Assembly: GCA_977006965.1 (NCBI GenBank)
Contig: OZ345355.1
Location: 1,116,001 to 1,180,000 of the forward strand
Reading direction: 5' to 3'
DNA length: 64,000 nt
From: Phymatolithon calcareum
Taxonomy: Eukaryota; Rhodophyta; Florideophyceae; Hapalidiales
The notes beneath the pieces were generated by a model. It ran no database searches. It was not told the origin of the DNA and saw only the letters and a list, made by a program, of their open reading frames with translations. How positions within the stretch are numbered: position 1 is the first letter of the stretch; each line of letters begins with the position of its first letter. The position numbers and the translations under genes were made by a program. Shown here in pieces: positions 29,692-40,895 of this stretch.

Positions 29692-32622
29692 TTTTTTTTC
29701 AATTGAACTTTATTTAAAAGCCTCACAATCTTACGAATATACGGGCAAGGCTTCCTCAGTTGCTACCTTTCAGAGTGTAGACCGTTGAAACCTTCCGTCT
29801 GCTATAGGCGCTGGGGAAAGTTTGGAACCTAGATCGTCCTACCTATTATGTGGTGTAATTGTGGGTTCGCTACTGGTGTTCCCGCTAATTGGCTTCTTGT
29901 CCTAAGGGACATCTACGTAACTTCTCGTTCTTGATTCAGAGCAGTCCTTCGTTTTCCATGCACTCGATGATGATCTTGCTCAATAGCAAGAGCTCGTTAA
30001 GTGCTTTCTCGGTATCTAGTCTTTTGTCTCCTTTCAGTTCATATCCTGACAGATTGTTTTCTAGCGTTTCCATATGCTGTCGAGCTCGATTTCCAAATTT
30101 TTCCACCAAGCATGTTGCCGACACCTGCGGAAACCTTCCTCAGATCTACTGAAACGCTAATTGCCTGTGTTTCTGGTAGTTCTTTTTTGAATTTGGAATT
30201 TATTAAACGCCCTCAGTAACACTCATGAGACTGCAAGGGAGATGCGTTTCAGCAGCTACGTTGTAGCTTCGATCATATATTCAAATACTTGTAACCCGGG
30301 TTAACGTCGTAGCCCTAGCTGCAAAAACCCTTTCCCGTAAAAGGGCGGAGGGAAAAGCTTGGGGTCCACTGATCAGATTTCCTCAATTGGCGCCTTATCT
30401 ATTCCATGTCGTCGTAAAAGACGACAGTGAAGAAGAGTAGCTTGTCTAGAGCTTTTTCAGTAATATCAATCTCCTTTTTTGTCAGTTGATATCTTCCGAG
30501 GTATTCTTCCAGGTTGCTCATGAGAATTGGTACAGTATCACCGAACTTGTCTGTCAGAAGTGATGTGCTCATTGGGGGAAACCGACCGAATGCCCACTTT
30601 ACCGCTAATTGGCGGTGACGTGTTTTCGGGAGTCTGATAATCGCCGGGGTGGACCCAGGCAGATCGTAGGGAATTTTTCTCTTTCTGTTGGACTCCGAGA
30701 CGTCTCCTTCGTCTTTGAAGAGCAATGTCCTCAACGATTTTGCTAAAACTCCCTGTTTGAGGAAAGTCAGTGCCGTCTCGAATAGATCGTATTGTAGCAT
30801 TGGCGATATGTCTCGACTAACCCATTGTAGTTCACACACATCTCTTTCCTCGATTGGGACGGCCAGAAGACTCCTTTTCTTTGATCTCGCTCGTTCCACC
30901 ATTTTGAGTTCTAGAACGAGTCTCCTGTTTTCGGCGTTGTGAATTCGGCAAAGAAGGCGAAGTCTGACATAGCGGTTTGTCGATATTGGACCGAATACCT
31001 TGCGAAAAATGTTTTCTCTACTTCTGCGATAGCTGTCGGGACTCTCGGCGTCCATGGCGTCAGGTGCATTGCATACTCCCATCTTGGTTGTATCAACGCC
31101 TTGTTTGTCTTCACTGCTTTCAAGGGGGTGAGTGCTCGCAACGAGACACCCAGGGACCTCAGTTGATATACCGCGATCTTGGCGTGTCGGATGTGCTCCA
31201 GTATATTTGTGTCGGTAACTCCATCATTACTGAGTGAGATGCCAAGGTATGATACTTCTTTGACCTTTGCCAACGTTTTCCCTGCAAGCTTGAAAATGGG
31301 TGATCTTGTGTCTTCCGAGAGAAGTACTTCGCTCTTCCCAGATTTCGTGTTCCAAACCATCTGCCTGTCCCTTGCCCACTTCGATGCAATGTTTAACAGT
31401 CTCTGTAGTCCCGCTGGTGTCTTTGCCGATAGAAGAACGTCGTCCGCAAAGAGGACTGCAGCTACATCTGCAACTTCTCGTGGCACTCGGCTTAATTCTT
31501 TCAGCAAATTCGTCCATGAAAGGGTTGTAAAGACTTGGACTCAGAGGAGACCCCTGAGGTACTCCTCTGTCAATTAGGAACCACTTCTGCTGCGCGTCAC
31601 CAATCGTAGATACCCAGGAAGGCATCAAGAATGGTTCGATCATCACGCATATCTCTTGCGGTAGAAGCCGTCTCATTCGCTCTTGCAGGTGTTGTCTAGG
31701 CACTGTGTCGTACGCTGCCTTCAGGTCCAATACTGCGATGCATCGCTGCCCTCGCTTTTGTAGTTCCAGCGCCCTCAAGATTGCGAGCTCCGTACTCTTC
31801 CCTTTTTGAAATTCCAGCTGGATGTTGTGGTTCTTGTATCTTTGACGGAGCATAGTATCAATTGCGGATTCAACAACCTTTCGGACCTGACTCAGTAGGT
31901 ATATGGGTCGGAAATTTTTTGAATCGTCATGGTTTCTGGTAGTTCTCTTGTCTTGTCATACGGGATTCTCCTCTTCCTCTTCAATTCGAGACGATCTCCT
32001 TCCATTGCAAGGAATTTTGATCTAAGGATTTCGGCCGACTGCCTTGCTTGAATGTGCTTGGTCGCTTCCACAAACGGTTCCCTGTTTTCCATAGCGACAA
32101 TTTCGTTCCTGATAGACCGGAGCTCTTGGCTATTTCTGTTCTCAAGCAGCTTTTTTAGGTTCCTCTGTTCTTTTCTTCTCCTTAGCATCTTGAAGGCAAG
32201 GATATCCCGTCTTTGGTTGGGTGCGAGGATTCGGCACAGAAGAACGGAATATATCTGACCTACCTCTAGAGAGAAGGCCAAACACACGGGTGAAGAACGT
32301 TTGTTCAACTTCCTTGGCGGCCTTCGCAATGTCTTCTGTCCATGGAGTAAGATGCATTGCGTATTCCCAACGTGGCTGGATTAGTGCCGTGTACACCTTG
32401 ATGCACTTCTCGATGGTCAGCCCTTTCTTGAATATTCCAAGTGTACGCAAATCGTACACGGCGGACCTTGCCTTCCTCAACCGTTGCATCATTTTCTTGT
32501 CTGATATTCCTTCGGGTCCAAGGGAGACTCCGAGATACGTGACCTCCGGGACGTGCTTCAGGACCATGTTCGCAAGTCTGAATGTCTCGCTTCCTGTTTC
32601 CTCTGATTCTAGGATCTCACTT
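29692..32622 (-). mobile_element. LINE family A copy A-4, interrupted by LINE B
   Basis: Flanks TGAATCTAAAGTAG (29678-29691) and TGAATCTAAATTAG (32623-32636) form a 14-base duplication with one mismatch. The 3' end with its T run is at 29692 and the 5' truncation point is at 32622. LINE A sequence is 29692-30183 and 31932-32622, with a LINE B in between. The coding part (31892-32567) is in two frames, from the segment after the FADD box to the C-terminal domain. Confidence 0.85.
30184..31931 (-). mobile_element. LINE family B, longest copy (1.75 kb)
   Basis: GTTTCTGGTAGTTCT flanks it exactly at 30169-30183 and 31932-31946. The minus strand encodes reverse transcriptase in three overlapping frames (31853-31227, 31507-30911, 31082-30399), so at least two frameshifts break it. 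Motifs are LEFQKGKSTELAIL, AVLDLKAAYDTVP, RGVPQGSPLSPSLYNPFMD, LFADDVLLSAK, LIQPRWEYAMHLTPWT and a C-terminal FGRFPPMSTSLL. The 3' UTR runs to the AAACGC/GCGTTT stem, AATAAATTCC and the A tail. It serves as the reference for the short B copies. Confidence 0.88.
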
Positions 32623-33062
32623 TGAATCTAAATTAGTGCTTGACACTCTCGTACTGAAAAATTGATGTTTTTCTGGACACAGCACAATTATTTATAGCGC
32701 GTCTCCCGCCCAATTGCTTAAATATCCATTTTTCTCTTCTTTGGAATAGTTATACCACATGATACTTCGTTGAGAATTTCTTGTCCGCCACGAAAGTGGC
32801 AGCCTTGGCTAAGCAAGTTCACATGTTCTGAATACATGAGGGATGCAAATGAAGCAGCCATCCAGAGATCTCCAACTAGAAGGGAACCCGGCCTGGACGA
32901 AGTTAAGGCAGAGATGCTGAAAGTCAATGCATCTCTGAATGCAGACGTTCTCACGATCTTTTGTAAAGCCTGCGGGAGGTCTGGAGACTTGCTCCTTTAC
33001 TGGCAGAAAGCACTCCTCGTTCCGATACACAAGAATGGGACAAACTCTACAGAAGAGCAAGA

Positions 33063-34706
33063 ATGACGCAAAGACCTGAAGACTGGGGACTACACCACGA
33101 GTGTAAACACCAAGTGCGGACAAAGGTAAACAAGCGGAAATACGAACAGTATCAAGAATACATCTCTGAGCTAGAGGAGAAGGACGGACAATCTGCCCTG
33201 AAACAGCTAGCCAGGATGAAGAAGAAAATCAGAAGACGAATGGCAAGAAACAAGATGACCGGAAGACCAATGAACAGTACCAGATTCTCTGCCCACATAT
33301 CAAAAACATGCCATAGTCCCGAAAAGTGGCAACCTGGGCTAAGCAAGTTCACATGTCCTAAAGACATGAGGGACACCATTGAAACAGCCATCCGGAGATC
33401 GCCAACCGGAAAGACACCCGGCCTAGACGAAGTTAAGGCAGAGATGCTGAAAGTCAATGCTTCTCTGAATGCAGACGCGCTTACGGCCTTGTGGAGAGCC
33501 TGTGGGAGGTGTGGAGATTTGCCCCTCCACTGGCAGAAAGCACTCCTCGTCCCAATACGCAGGAGCGGGACACACGAGGAACCCGGAAACTATCGCCCAA
33601 TATCCCTGCTTAGCCAAGCAAGGAAAATCATAGAGACGGCAATCGATATCAAGCTGCGCAAGGTATACGACAAGCACTGGTACCAACTTGGCTTCCAAAA
33701 GGGGAAAAGTACTGAGCTGGCCATTCTAAGGGCCACGGAGCTGCTGAAAGGAGGCCAGCGATGCGTAGCAGTCCTGGACCTGAAAGCGGCATACGACACA
33801 GTTCCGAGAAAACACTTAGTGAAACGAATGAGACAAGTGCTGCCTCCCGAGGTCTGCACCATGGCCGAGGCATTTCTGTCACCCTCGTGGGTTTCAACAA
33901 TTGGGGATGCCGACAAGAAGTGGTTTTTAGTGGACAGGGGTGTACCACAGGGGTCCCCACTCAGCCCGAGTCTGTACAACATTTTTATGGATGAGTTCGC
34001 CAAGCGTATGAGCGAGGTCCCGAGCACATGGGCGGACGTCCCCGCTGTCTTATTCGCAGACGACGTTCTTCTGGCAGCGAAATCACCTGCTGCATTGCAA
34101 GGCATGCTGGACATAGCTACTCGGTGGGCCGAAGAGCGCGGTATGACATGGAATACGAAAAAGGGAAAAAGTGAGATCCTAGAATCAGAGGAAACAGCAA
34201 GCGAAACATTCAAACTGGCGAACATGGTCCTGAAGCACGTCCCCGAGGTCACCTACCTTGGAGTCTCCCTTGGACCCGAAGGAATTTCAGACCCGGAAAT
34301 GGTACAACGCCTGAAGAAGGCAAGGTCCGCCGTATATGTGTTGCGTACACTTGGAATATTCAAGAAAGGGCTGACCATTCAAAAGTGCATCAAGGTGTAC
34401 AAGGCACTAATCCAGCCACGTTGGGAATACGCAATGCATCTAACGTCATGGACAGAAGACATTGAGAAGGCCGCCAAGGAAGTTGAGCAAACGTTCTTCA
34501 GCCATATGTTTGGTCCTCTCTCCAGAGGAAGGTCAGACAGACTCCGACTGTTGTGCCGAATCCAAGCACCGAACCAAAGACGGGAAATCCTAGCCTTCAA
34601 GATGCTGAGGAGAACAAAGGACAAAGAAAAGATGTACCTACAAAAGCCGCCTGAGAGCAGGAACAACCAAGAGCTCCATCTCCGCCGAAATCGGTTGTCG
34701 CGATGA
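33063..34706 (+). pseudogene. Reverse transcriptase of LINE A-1, cut by nested insertions
   Basis: This is the best-preserved LINE polymerase of the window. Residues 1-100 are basic, charged linker. NYRPISLLSQARKIIE, LGFQKGKSTELAILRAT, AVLDLKAAYDTVPRKHL, VDRGVPQGSPLSPSLYNIFM and LFADDVLLAAKSP (intact FADD) follow, then the thumb (KALIQPRWEYAMHL). At NNQEL the frame enters the nested composite element and stops after about 10 foreign residues. The true continuation (ELQSTRNDIAAMENREPF) is at 37118 onward. Confidence 0.88.
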
Positions 34707-35461
34707 AGAACGCTGCCCCGCTGAAGACCAAGTGAAGAGTGCTGACCCCGAAACATTCCGCGAACCGACGCGAAATATCAGAAATCGTGCTACGTGCTGA
34801 ATGTATGAAACCATCGATATCATACCCGGTGCAAGACTAGTTGTCGCCGACGCGGAAACCGGAACCCGCGCCGATCGTCCCCACCGAAGTTGTCCCCCCG
34901 AGCGAGGTTCCGTTTTTGGAGCCGCGCAAGATGTCCCCCCAAGTAGGTTTCCGTGAAAGGCCCCCCGAAGTTGTCCCCCCGAGCGAGCCTCCGTTGACGA
35001 ACGCCACCCTCCAAGCTGCCCCCGCGAGCGAGAGCGAGGCCTCGTTGAAGAGCCTCCCGAAGTTGTCCCCCCGAACGAGCACTCGTTGAAGAGCGCCTAC
35101 CTGTAGCTGTCCCCCCGAGCGAGCTCTCGTTGAAGAGCACACCCCCTGATGTTAAGAGCCCACAGAAGTTGTCCCCCGAGAGGGCTTCCCTTTATTAGCC
35201 CCCCGGAAGTTATGCGAGCGCGCCGAGAAGACCTCCGACTGCGGAGGTTTGCCCTACTCGGCAATTTTTACTGCGAAGAAGAAGAACGTAGCAAGTGATG
35301 GATACTAGAGTTGGAGATGATGGAGATGAGTGCAGCAATTGTGATTTGGGAGCATAATTGTTACACAGGGTAGTTACTGAGACCCAAGCTGCTCTGTTGT
35401 TCGTGAATACCGGCGTTGAGGGCTTGTAAAATAAAAACATACAATTTCCCCCCCCCCCCCC
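34679..35461 (+). mobile_element. Composite retroposon, copy 2: minisatellite, LINE C-type tail, poly(C)
   Basis: AAGAGCTCCA flanks it at 34669-34678 and 35462-35471. From 5' to 3' it has a unique start, the ~40 bp array (34885-35215), a unique linker shared with copy 1 (GAAGAAGAACGTAGCAAG, GAGCATAATTGTTACACAGG), the family C-like tail, and 14 C residues (35448-35461). The 5' end differs from copy 1 and both look truncated. It interrupts LINE A-1 and lies directly next to LINE C-2. Confidence 0.86.
34885..35215 (+). repeat. ~40 bp minisatellite inside composite copy 2
   Basis: About eight units with the same core as 14550-15040 (GAAGTTGTCCCCCCGAGCGA) but shuffled and more diverged variants, without the clear triplet order. 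Confidence 0.82.
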
Positions 35462-35472
35462 AAGAGCTCCAG

Positions 35473-37114
35473 ACACGAAGCTGGGAACTACAGACCGATA
35501 TCGCTCCTAAGCCAAGTGCGGAAAATTATTGACGCTGCCATGGACTCGGCGATACGCAGCCGGTACAAGTTTCACAACTTCCAATTAGGATTCCAAAGAA
35601 ATAAGCGGACAGAGCTCGCGATACTAAGGTCCACGAGCACAATGAAGAAGGGACACCGCTTCGTACCCGTTCTCGATCTCTCTGCGGCCTACGATCGGGT
35701 TCCTAGGGACTTACTCCAGAAGCGCGTGGACAAATGCCTACCCGTAGACCTAGTGGTGATTGTCAGATACCTGCTCAAACCATCCTGGATTACAACGGCC
35801 GGAGACGAGGAAAAGAAGTGGCTCCTTATTGACCGAGGAGTCCCCCAAGGATCGCCCCTGAGCCCCTGCTTGTACAACTTGTTCATGGACACATTCGCGT
35901 TACCAATGGAAGAGGCACCTCGACATATGTCGAAGCACCCCGCGATACTTTTCGCGGACGACATGCAGCTCCAAGCCACCAATTCCGATGGTATGCAATG
36001 GCTTCTGGATACGGCGACGAGCTGGGCTACAGAAAATGGAATGACATGGAACACTAAGAAAGGAAAGAGCGAAGTGCTTATCTATCCTGGATAATTCAAA
36101 CGCAAGTTCCGGCTCTCAGGCCAGGAGCTCCACGAAACCCGCCTACTGGAATACCTGGGAACCACGATGAACAACACGGGAGTAACCCACCACGCAACAC
36201 TAAAGCGCATCAACGCGGCGAAGGGAATCATCATGGGACTAAAAGACCTGGGAGTCCAAGCGCAAGGACTAGCTACTACCAAGAACATAGCAATGTACAA
36301 GGCTCTTGTGCAATGCAGATGGGAGTACGCAATACACCTCACACCATGGACAAACTCAGTCGAAGAGCAGATCAACCAAGCGGAGGGTCTGTTCTACTCT
36401 GTTGCCTTCGGTAACTACGCGAAACGATTACACGCCCGAATGCGAGCCCTCTGCAGAATTACTTCACCAAAGATAAGAAGAGCGCAACTCGGAGAGCACT
36501 TCGCACAGAGGCTTATACGAGGGAAGGACGAAATCGAGAAGGAAGCAAATTACGCAGGAAAAGAAGGGACATACAGCAAGCAGAGAGGGATAACCGCTAT
36601 CTGCAGGAGCATGAGCTCCTAAGAGGCAGTAGCGAGCGAGCCGTACGAAGGCTGGTGACCCACAAACACGAGGCCACCGCCGACGACAGGAATGGATTGA
36701 AAAGGAAGAAGAAAAAGAGAGAAAAATTACCGTCGATACCAAGGAGAAAGTAAGCCCTGTACTCCAAATTCGATCAAGGAAACACCGACTCCTAGCAGTT
36801 AAGTGGTTCTTTGGCCGCTTCCCACCACGAAGAGCAGAGTCGTACGTTGAACATTTCAACGAGGTCGCGGAAGAGAATCTGAAAACTCTACAACGAAATT
36901 TGACAAATCCAAGAGCAGAAGAATCTTGGGAAAAAGGGACGAAAACGGCGATTGACAAACTTTTAGCCTTGGAAATCCATATGTTTGAAGAAATGATAGT
37001 GTAATGTGATCAGATTAGGTAATGAGATGGCAGTAAGAACGGGAAGCTGCTCTGGTGTCGGTGAATACCGGCGTTGAGGGCTTCTAAAATAAAAACCTAC
37101 AATTTCCCCCCCCC
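35473..37114 (+). mobile_element. LINE family C copy C-2 with poly(C) end
   Basis: AAGAGCTCCAG lies immediately before (35462-35472) and after (37116-37126). It begins within the NYRP block of the polymerase, so it is 5'-truncated compared with C-1. The 3' end is ACCTACAATTT plus 9 C residues (37106-37114). The left duplication copy is also the right one of the composite element, so two insertions used one target. Confidence 0.87.
35516..36622 (+). pseudogene. Reverse transcriptase of LINE C-2
   Basis: It is about 94 percent identical to C-1. It keeps the FADD box (AILFADDMQLQA) that C-1 lost, but has a TAA at 36092 where C-1 has Leu. Coding resumes to about 36600, then is frameshifted. The two copies carry different disabling mutations, so both descend from a competent element. 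Confidence 0.82.
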
Positions 37115-37150
37115 TAAGAGCTCCAGTCTACCAGGAACGACATTGCCGCT

Positions 37151-37570
37151 ATGGAAAACAGGGAACCGTTTGTGGAAGCAACCAAACTCATTCAAGCAAA
37201 GCAGTCTGCCGAAATGCTTCGCTCAAAATTCCTCACAATGGTAGGAGATCGTCTCGAATTGAAGAGGAAGAGGAGAATCCCGTATGAAAAGACGAGCGAG
37301 CTACCAGCAATCCTCAAACTCCCGAAGGTGAAGCACAGGAAATTAGCGCTTCAGTACGTCTGCGGAAGATTTCCGCAGGTGTCGACAACAAGCATGGTGG
37401 AAAAATTTGGAAACCGAGCTCGACAGCATATAGCAACGCTGGAAAACAATCTGTCAGGATACGACTTGAAAGAAGACAAAAGACCGGATACCGAGAGAGC
37501 ACTTAACGAGCTTTTGCTATTCAGCAAGACCATCATAGAGTTCATGGAAAATGAAGAAGTACTGCTCTGA
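37151..37570 (+). pseudogene. C-terminal segment of LINE A-1 polymerase
   Basis: It carries on the A-1 frame after the nested inserts: MENREPFVEATKLIQ, KRRIPYEKTSELP, QYVCGRFPQVSTTSM, ending NEEVLL and stop. This Cys-poor C-terminal segment is conserved in families A, D and E and must be functionally important; it has no named domain that I recognise. Confidence 0.82.
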
Positions 37571-39542
37571 AATCAAGATACGAGAAGTTAACTAGATGTC
37601 CCTCGGGACACAAAGCCAAATAGCGGGAACACCAGCAGCGAACCCACAAGAACACCACATAGTAAGTAGGACGATCCAGGTTCCAAACTTTCCCCACCGC
37701 CTATGGAAGGCGGTAGGTTTCAACGGTCTACACACTGGAAGGTAGCAACTGAGGAAGCCTCGCCCGTATATTCGTAAGACTGTGAGGCTTTTAAATAAAC
37801 TCCAATCAAAAAAAAAGAATGGGACTCACGAGGAACCCGGAAACTACTGCCCAATATCCCTGCTTAGCCAAGCAAGGATAATCATAGAGACTGCCATCGA
37901 TATGAAGCTGCGTAAGGTTTACGACAACCACTGGTACCATCATGGCTTCCAGAAGGGAAAAAGTACAGAGTTGGTTATTCTAAGGGCCACGGAGCTGCTG
38001 AAAGGACGCCAGCGATGTGTAGCAGTCCTGGACTTGAAAGCAGACTACGACGCAGTTACGAGAAACACTTAGTGAAATGAATGAGACAAGTACTGCCTTC
38101 CTAGGTCTGTGTCATGGCCGAGGCATTCCTGGCACCGTTGTGCGTTTCAACAATTGGAGAAACCGACAATAAGTGGTTTATAGTCGACAGAGGTGTGCCA
38201 CAGGGGTCCACCCTCAGTCCGAGTCTGTACAACATTTTTATGGATGAGTTCGCGAAACGTATGAGCGAGTTTCAGAGCACATGGGCAGAAGTCCCCGCTG
38301 TCTATTCGCAGACGGCGTTCTTCTGCCAGCGAAATCACCCGCTGCCTTGCAAGGCATGCTGGACATAGCTACTCGGTGGGCGAAGATCGCGGTGTGACAT
38401 GGCATACGAAAAAAAAATGAAAAAGCAAGATCCTAGAATCAAAGGAAACAGCAAGCGAGACATTCAGACTTGCGAACATGGTCCTGAAGCACGTCCCGGA
38501 GGTCACGTACCTCGGAGTCTCCCTTGGACCCGAAGGAATATCAGACAAGAAAATGATGCAACGGCTGAGGAAGGCAAGGTCCGCCGTGCACGAGTTGCTT
38601 ACACTTGGAATATTCAAGAAAGGGATGACCATCGAAAAGAAGAAACCAAGCAGATTCAAGCAAAACAGTCTGCCGAAATCCTTAGACCAAAGTTCCTTAC
38701 AGTGGAAGGAGATCGTCTCGAATTGATGAGGGAGAGGAGAATCCCGTATGACAAGACGAGAGAACTACCTGTAATTCTCAAACTCCCGGAGGTGAAACAC
38801 AGGCAATTAGCGGTTCAGTAGATCTTCGGAAGATTTCTGCACGTGCCGGCAACATGCTTGGTGCAAAAATTTGGAAAACGAGCTCTACAGCAAATGGAAA
38901 CGCTGGAAAACAATCTGTCAGGATATGAACTGAAAGTGGACAAAAGACTAGACACCGAGAAAGCACTTAACGAGCTCTTGCTATTCGGTAAGACCATCAT
39001 AGAGTGCATGGAAAACGAAGAAGGACTGCTCTGAATCAAGAACGAGAAGTTACGTAGATGTCCCATAGGACACGAAGCCTATTAGCGGGAACACCAATAG
39101 CGAACCCACAAGAACACCACATAATAGGTAGGATGTTCTAGGTTCCAAACTTTCCCCACCGCCTATTGCAGACGGTAGGTTTCAAATGTCTACACACTGG
39201 AAGGTAGTAACTGGGGAAGCCTTGCCGTATATTCGTAAGATTGTGAGGCTTTTAACTAAGAATCCATCTAACAGCCGGGACACAGGAATGCGGGGTCGTG
39301 AAAATTATCAAATCCGCTGCGATCCCGGTACCACCGAGGCCCAGTGCATGGGATAGCGAATAAAGTACAGACTCTAACAGTATAGGTGTTGTTCGAATTG
39401 CGTGCGTTTTTGGCCAGCTTGGGTGCAGTTTTTAGCTTTTTGCTTCCTTCACATCGGATCATGGCCGCAAGAAAAGTGCTTTTCATACCCCTAAACGATG
39501 GTTATCATAATATGATATCTAAAAGGTTAAATATTTTCTCTT

Positions 39543-39695
39543 TCACTAATTTTCACGTCTGTGTCACTAAATTGAAAACCAGCATGTCAGTGTCACTAAT
39601 ATGAAAAACAGCACTTCAATCTCACTATTCTGAGAAACGATGGCTCAGTGTTACTAATCCTAAAAATCGCTCTTCTCTGTCACTAAAAGCAACTC
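39543..39695 (+). repeat. Left subterminal array, six units
   Basis: TCACTAA-type motifs recur every 23-30 bases (near 39545, 39567, 39593, 39624, 39653 and 39680), separated by variable AT-rich spacers. Confidence 0.75.
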
Positions 39696-39794
39696 AATAA
39701 GACACAATTATGGTCTTCGGGAAAAATTGCGGAAAACGTTTCGAAATATCAATTCCGATCATGTGAATAGATTTTCGTTATACTACACATATCG

Positions 39795-40022
39795 AATGTT
39801 GAACGTGAATGCATTTCTGAATGTAGTCGTGATTACGGCCGCATAGAAGGCCTGCTGTTGGTGCAGCTACAGTACTGTACACGCCTTGACGCTTGCATAA
39901 ATACTCCTCGCCCCAACACAAAAGAATGGGACACCGGAGAAACCGGAAAATTATCACCAAGCAAGAAAATTCTCGCGACTGCTGCCATATGAAGCTGATC
40001 GAGGTGTACGTTAACCACTGAT
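39795..40022 (+). pseudogene. LINE A polymerase fragment captured in the TTAA element
   Basis: The bases track the LINE A coding region at 33440-33685 in order (AATGCATTTCTGAATG, AAAGAATGGGACACC, AAACCGGAAAATTATC, AAGCAAGAAAATTCTCG) but are full of indels. No flanking duplication is visible. Confidence 0.6.
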
Positions 40023-40479
40023 ACAGTTTGCCATCTTATAACACCTTCATTTTGCTGGAGCTCAAGATTTTATCGGGAATTTTCAGCTCCACAAAACTGC
40101 AGGCCTTCAGTTTTATGGAGCAGATCATTCCAGATGAAAACTTGAGCTTATTGCATTAAGTTGGCCGTTCAGAGCCATTAATCATGCCTACGGTATTTTG
40201 AGAGCTTTGCAATTGACCACAGAACACTACTGCCAACGTTTCTCTTTGGCCCGATTTATCCGCGTTATGGGCCAATTCTGCTTTGTCGTGATTAGATCGT
40301 TACAAGTAAACATTACTATCCGATGAGTATCATATTCTGGAAACCTTGTGCACAACACCTGGTGCTTGCGAAACGTGGACTCCGCAAGAAGTATTACTCA
40401 TTGCCAAATTTTTTACAAGATGAATAGGCTTTGCAATAACTATTTCCCGAAAATTGTACCTTTCTAGCTTCTTCTGTAA

Positions 40480-40650
40480 TTTTTAGTGACATGGTCGATC
40501 CGTTCGGAAGATTAGTGACACTGAGATGCCATTTTTGGAAATTAGTGACACCAAGGCACTGTTTTTCAGTTTAGTGACACTGACGTGTCACTTTGCAAAA
40601 TAGTGACACTGAAATATCTTTTTCACACAGACGCGAGAATTAGTGACACT
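40480..40650 (-). repeat. Right subterminal array, six inverted units
   Basis: TTAGTGACACTGA-type motifs recur about every 28-33 bases (near 40483, 40514, 40541, 40570, 40601 and 40638), the reverse complement of the left array motif. Confidence 0.78.
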
Positions 40651-40895
40651 GAAAATATGCGTCCATGTTTTAGATATGAACGCATATAAATCGCCCTTTC
40701 TCTGGCGTACTCCAGCTGCAGCGAGAAAGCGCTCACCTCTAAGAGAAGTTAGCAATTGATTGATTTGAAGATTCCCAAGCCATTGGCACCATTTTCTTTT
40801 CTATTAGCGGATTTGATAATTTTTCGAGCCCCTTATTATGAAGGCCATTTTTTCCCGGCTGTTACATGGATTCTTAGTTAATTAAAGTTCAATTG

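Larger units (their letters stand above)
33042..37814 (+). mobile_element. LINE family A copy A-1, inserted in A-2 and itself interrupted
   Basis: AAGAATGGGAC at 33031-33041 and 37815-37825 flanks it exactly. A-1 sequence is 33042-34678 and 37116-37814. The gap holds a composite retroposon and LINE C-2. The 3' end is GTGAGGCTTTTAAATAAACT followed by an A tail. Without the nested inserts it would be about 2.3 kb. It lacks an endonuclease domain, so it is 5'-truncated. Confidence 0.88.
39256..40877. mobile_element. TTAA-flanked non-autonomous DNA element with inverted subterminal arrays
   Basis: Terminal inverted repeats begin CTAAGAATCCAT and continue TAACAGCCGGGA on both ends (one mismatch in 25). 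A second conserved inner block is ATTATCAAATCCGCT. TTAA is duplicated at 39252-39255 and 40878-40881, and the LINE A-2 tail resumes beyond it, which proves insertion. Six GTGTCACTAA-type units lie near the left end and six inverted ones near the right end. No transposase frame is present. TTAA targets are used by piggyBac and Kolobok-type transposases. Confidence 0.85.
32740..40895 (+). mobile_element. LINE family A copy A-2, outer shell of a nest
   Basis: A-2 sequence survives as 32740-33041, 37815-39251 and 40882-40895. The first part encodes SKFTCSEYMRDANEA through ALLVPIHKNG. The reading resumes after LINE A-1 with NGTHEEPGNY and carries on, with frameshifts and an internal deletion near 38640, to the C-terminal domain (38843-39034) and 3' UTR. 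The last bases AAAGTTCAATTGAAAAAA lie beyond a TTAA-flanked DNA element. The 5' boundary is approximate. Confidence 0.78.
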
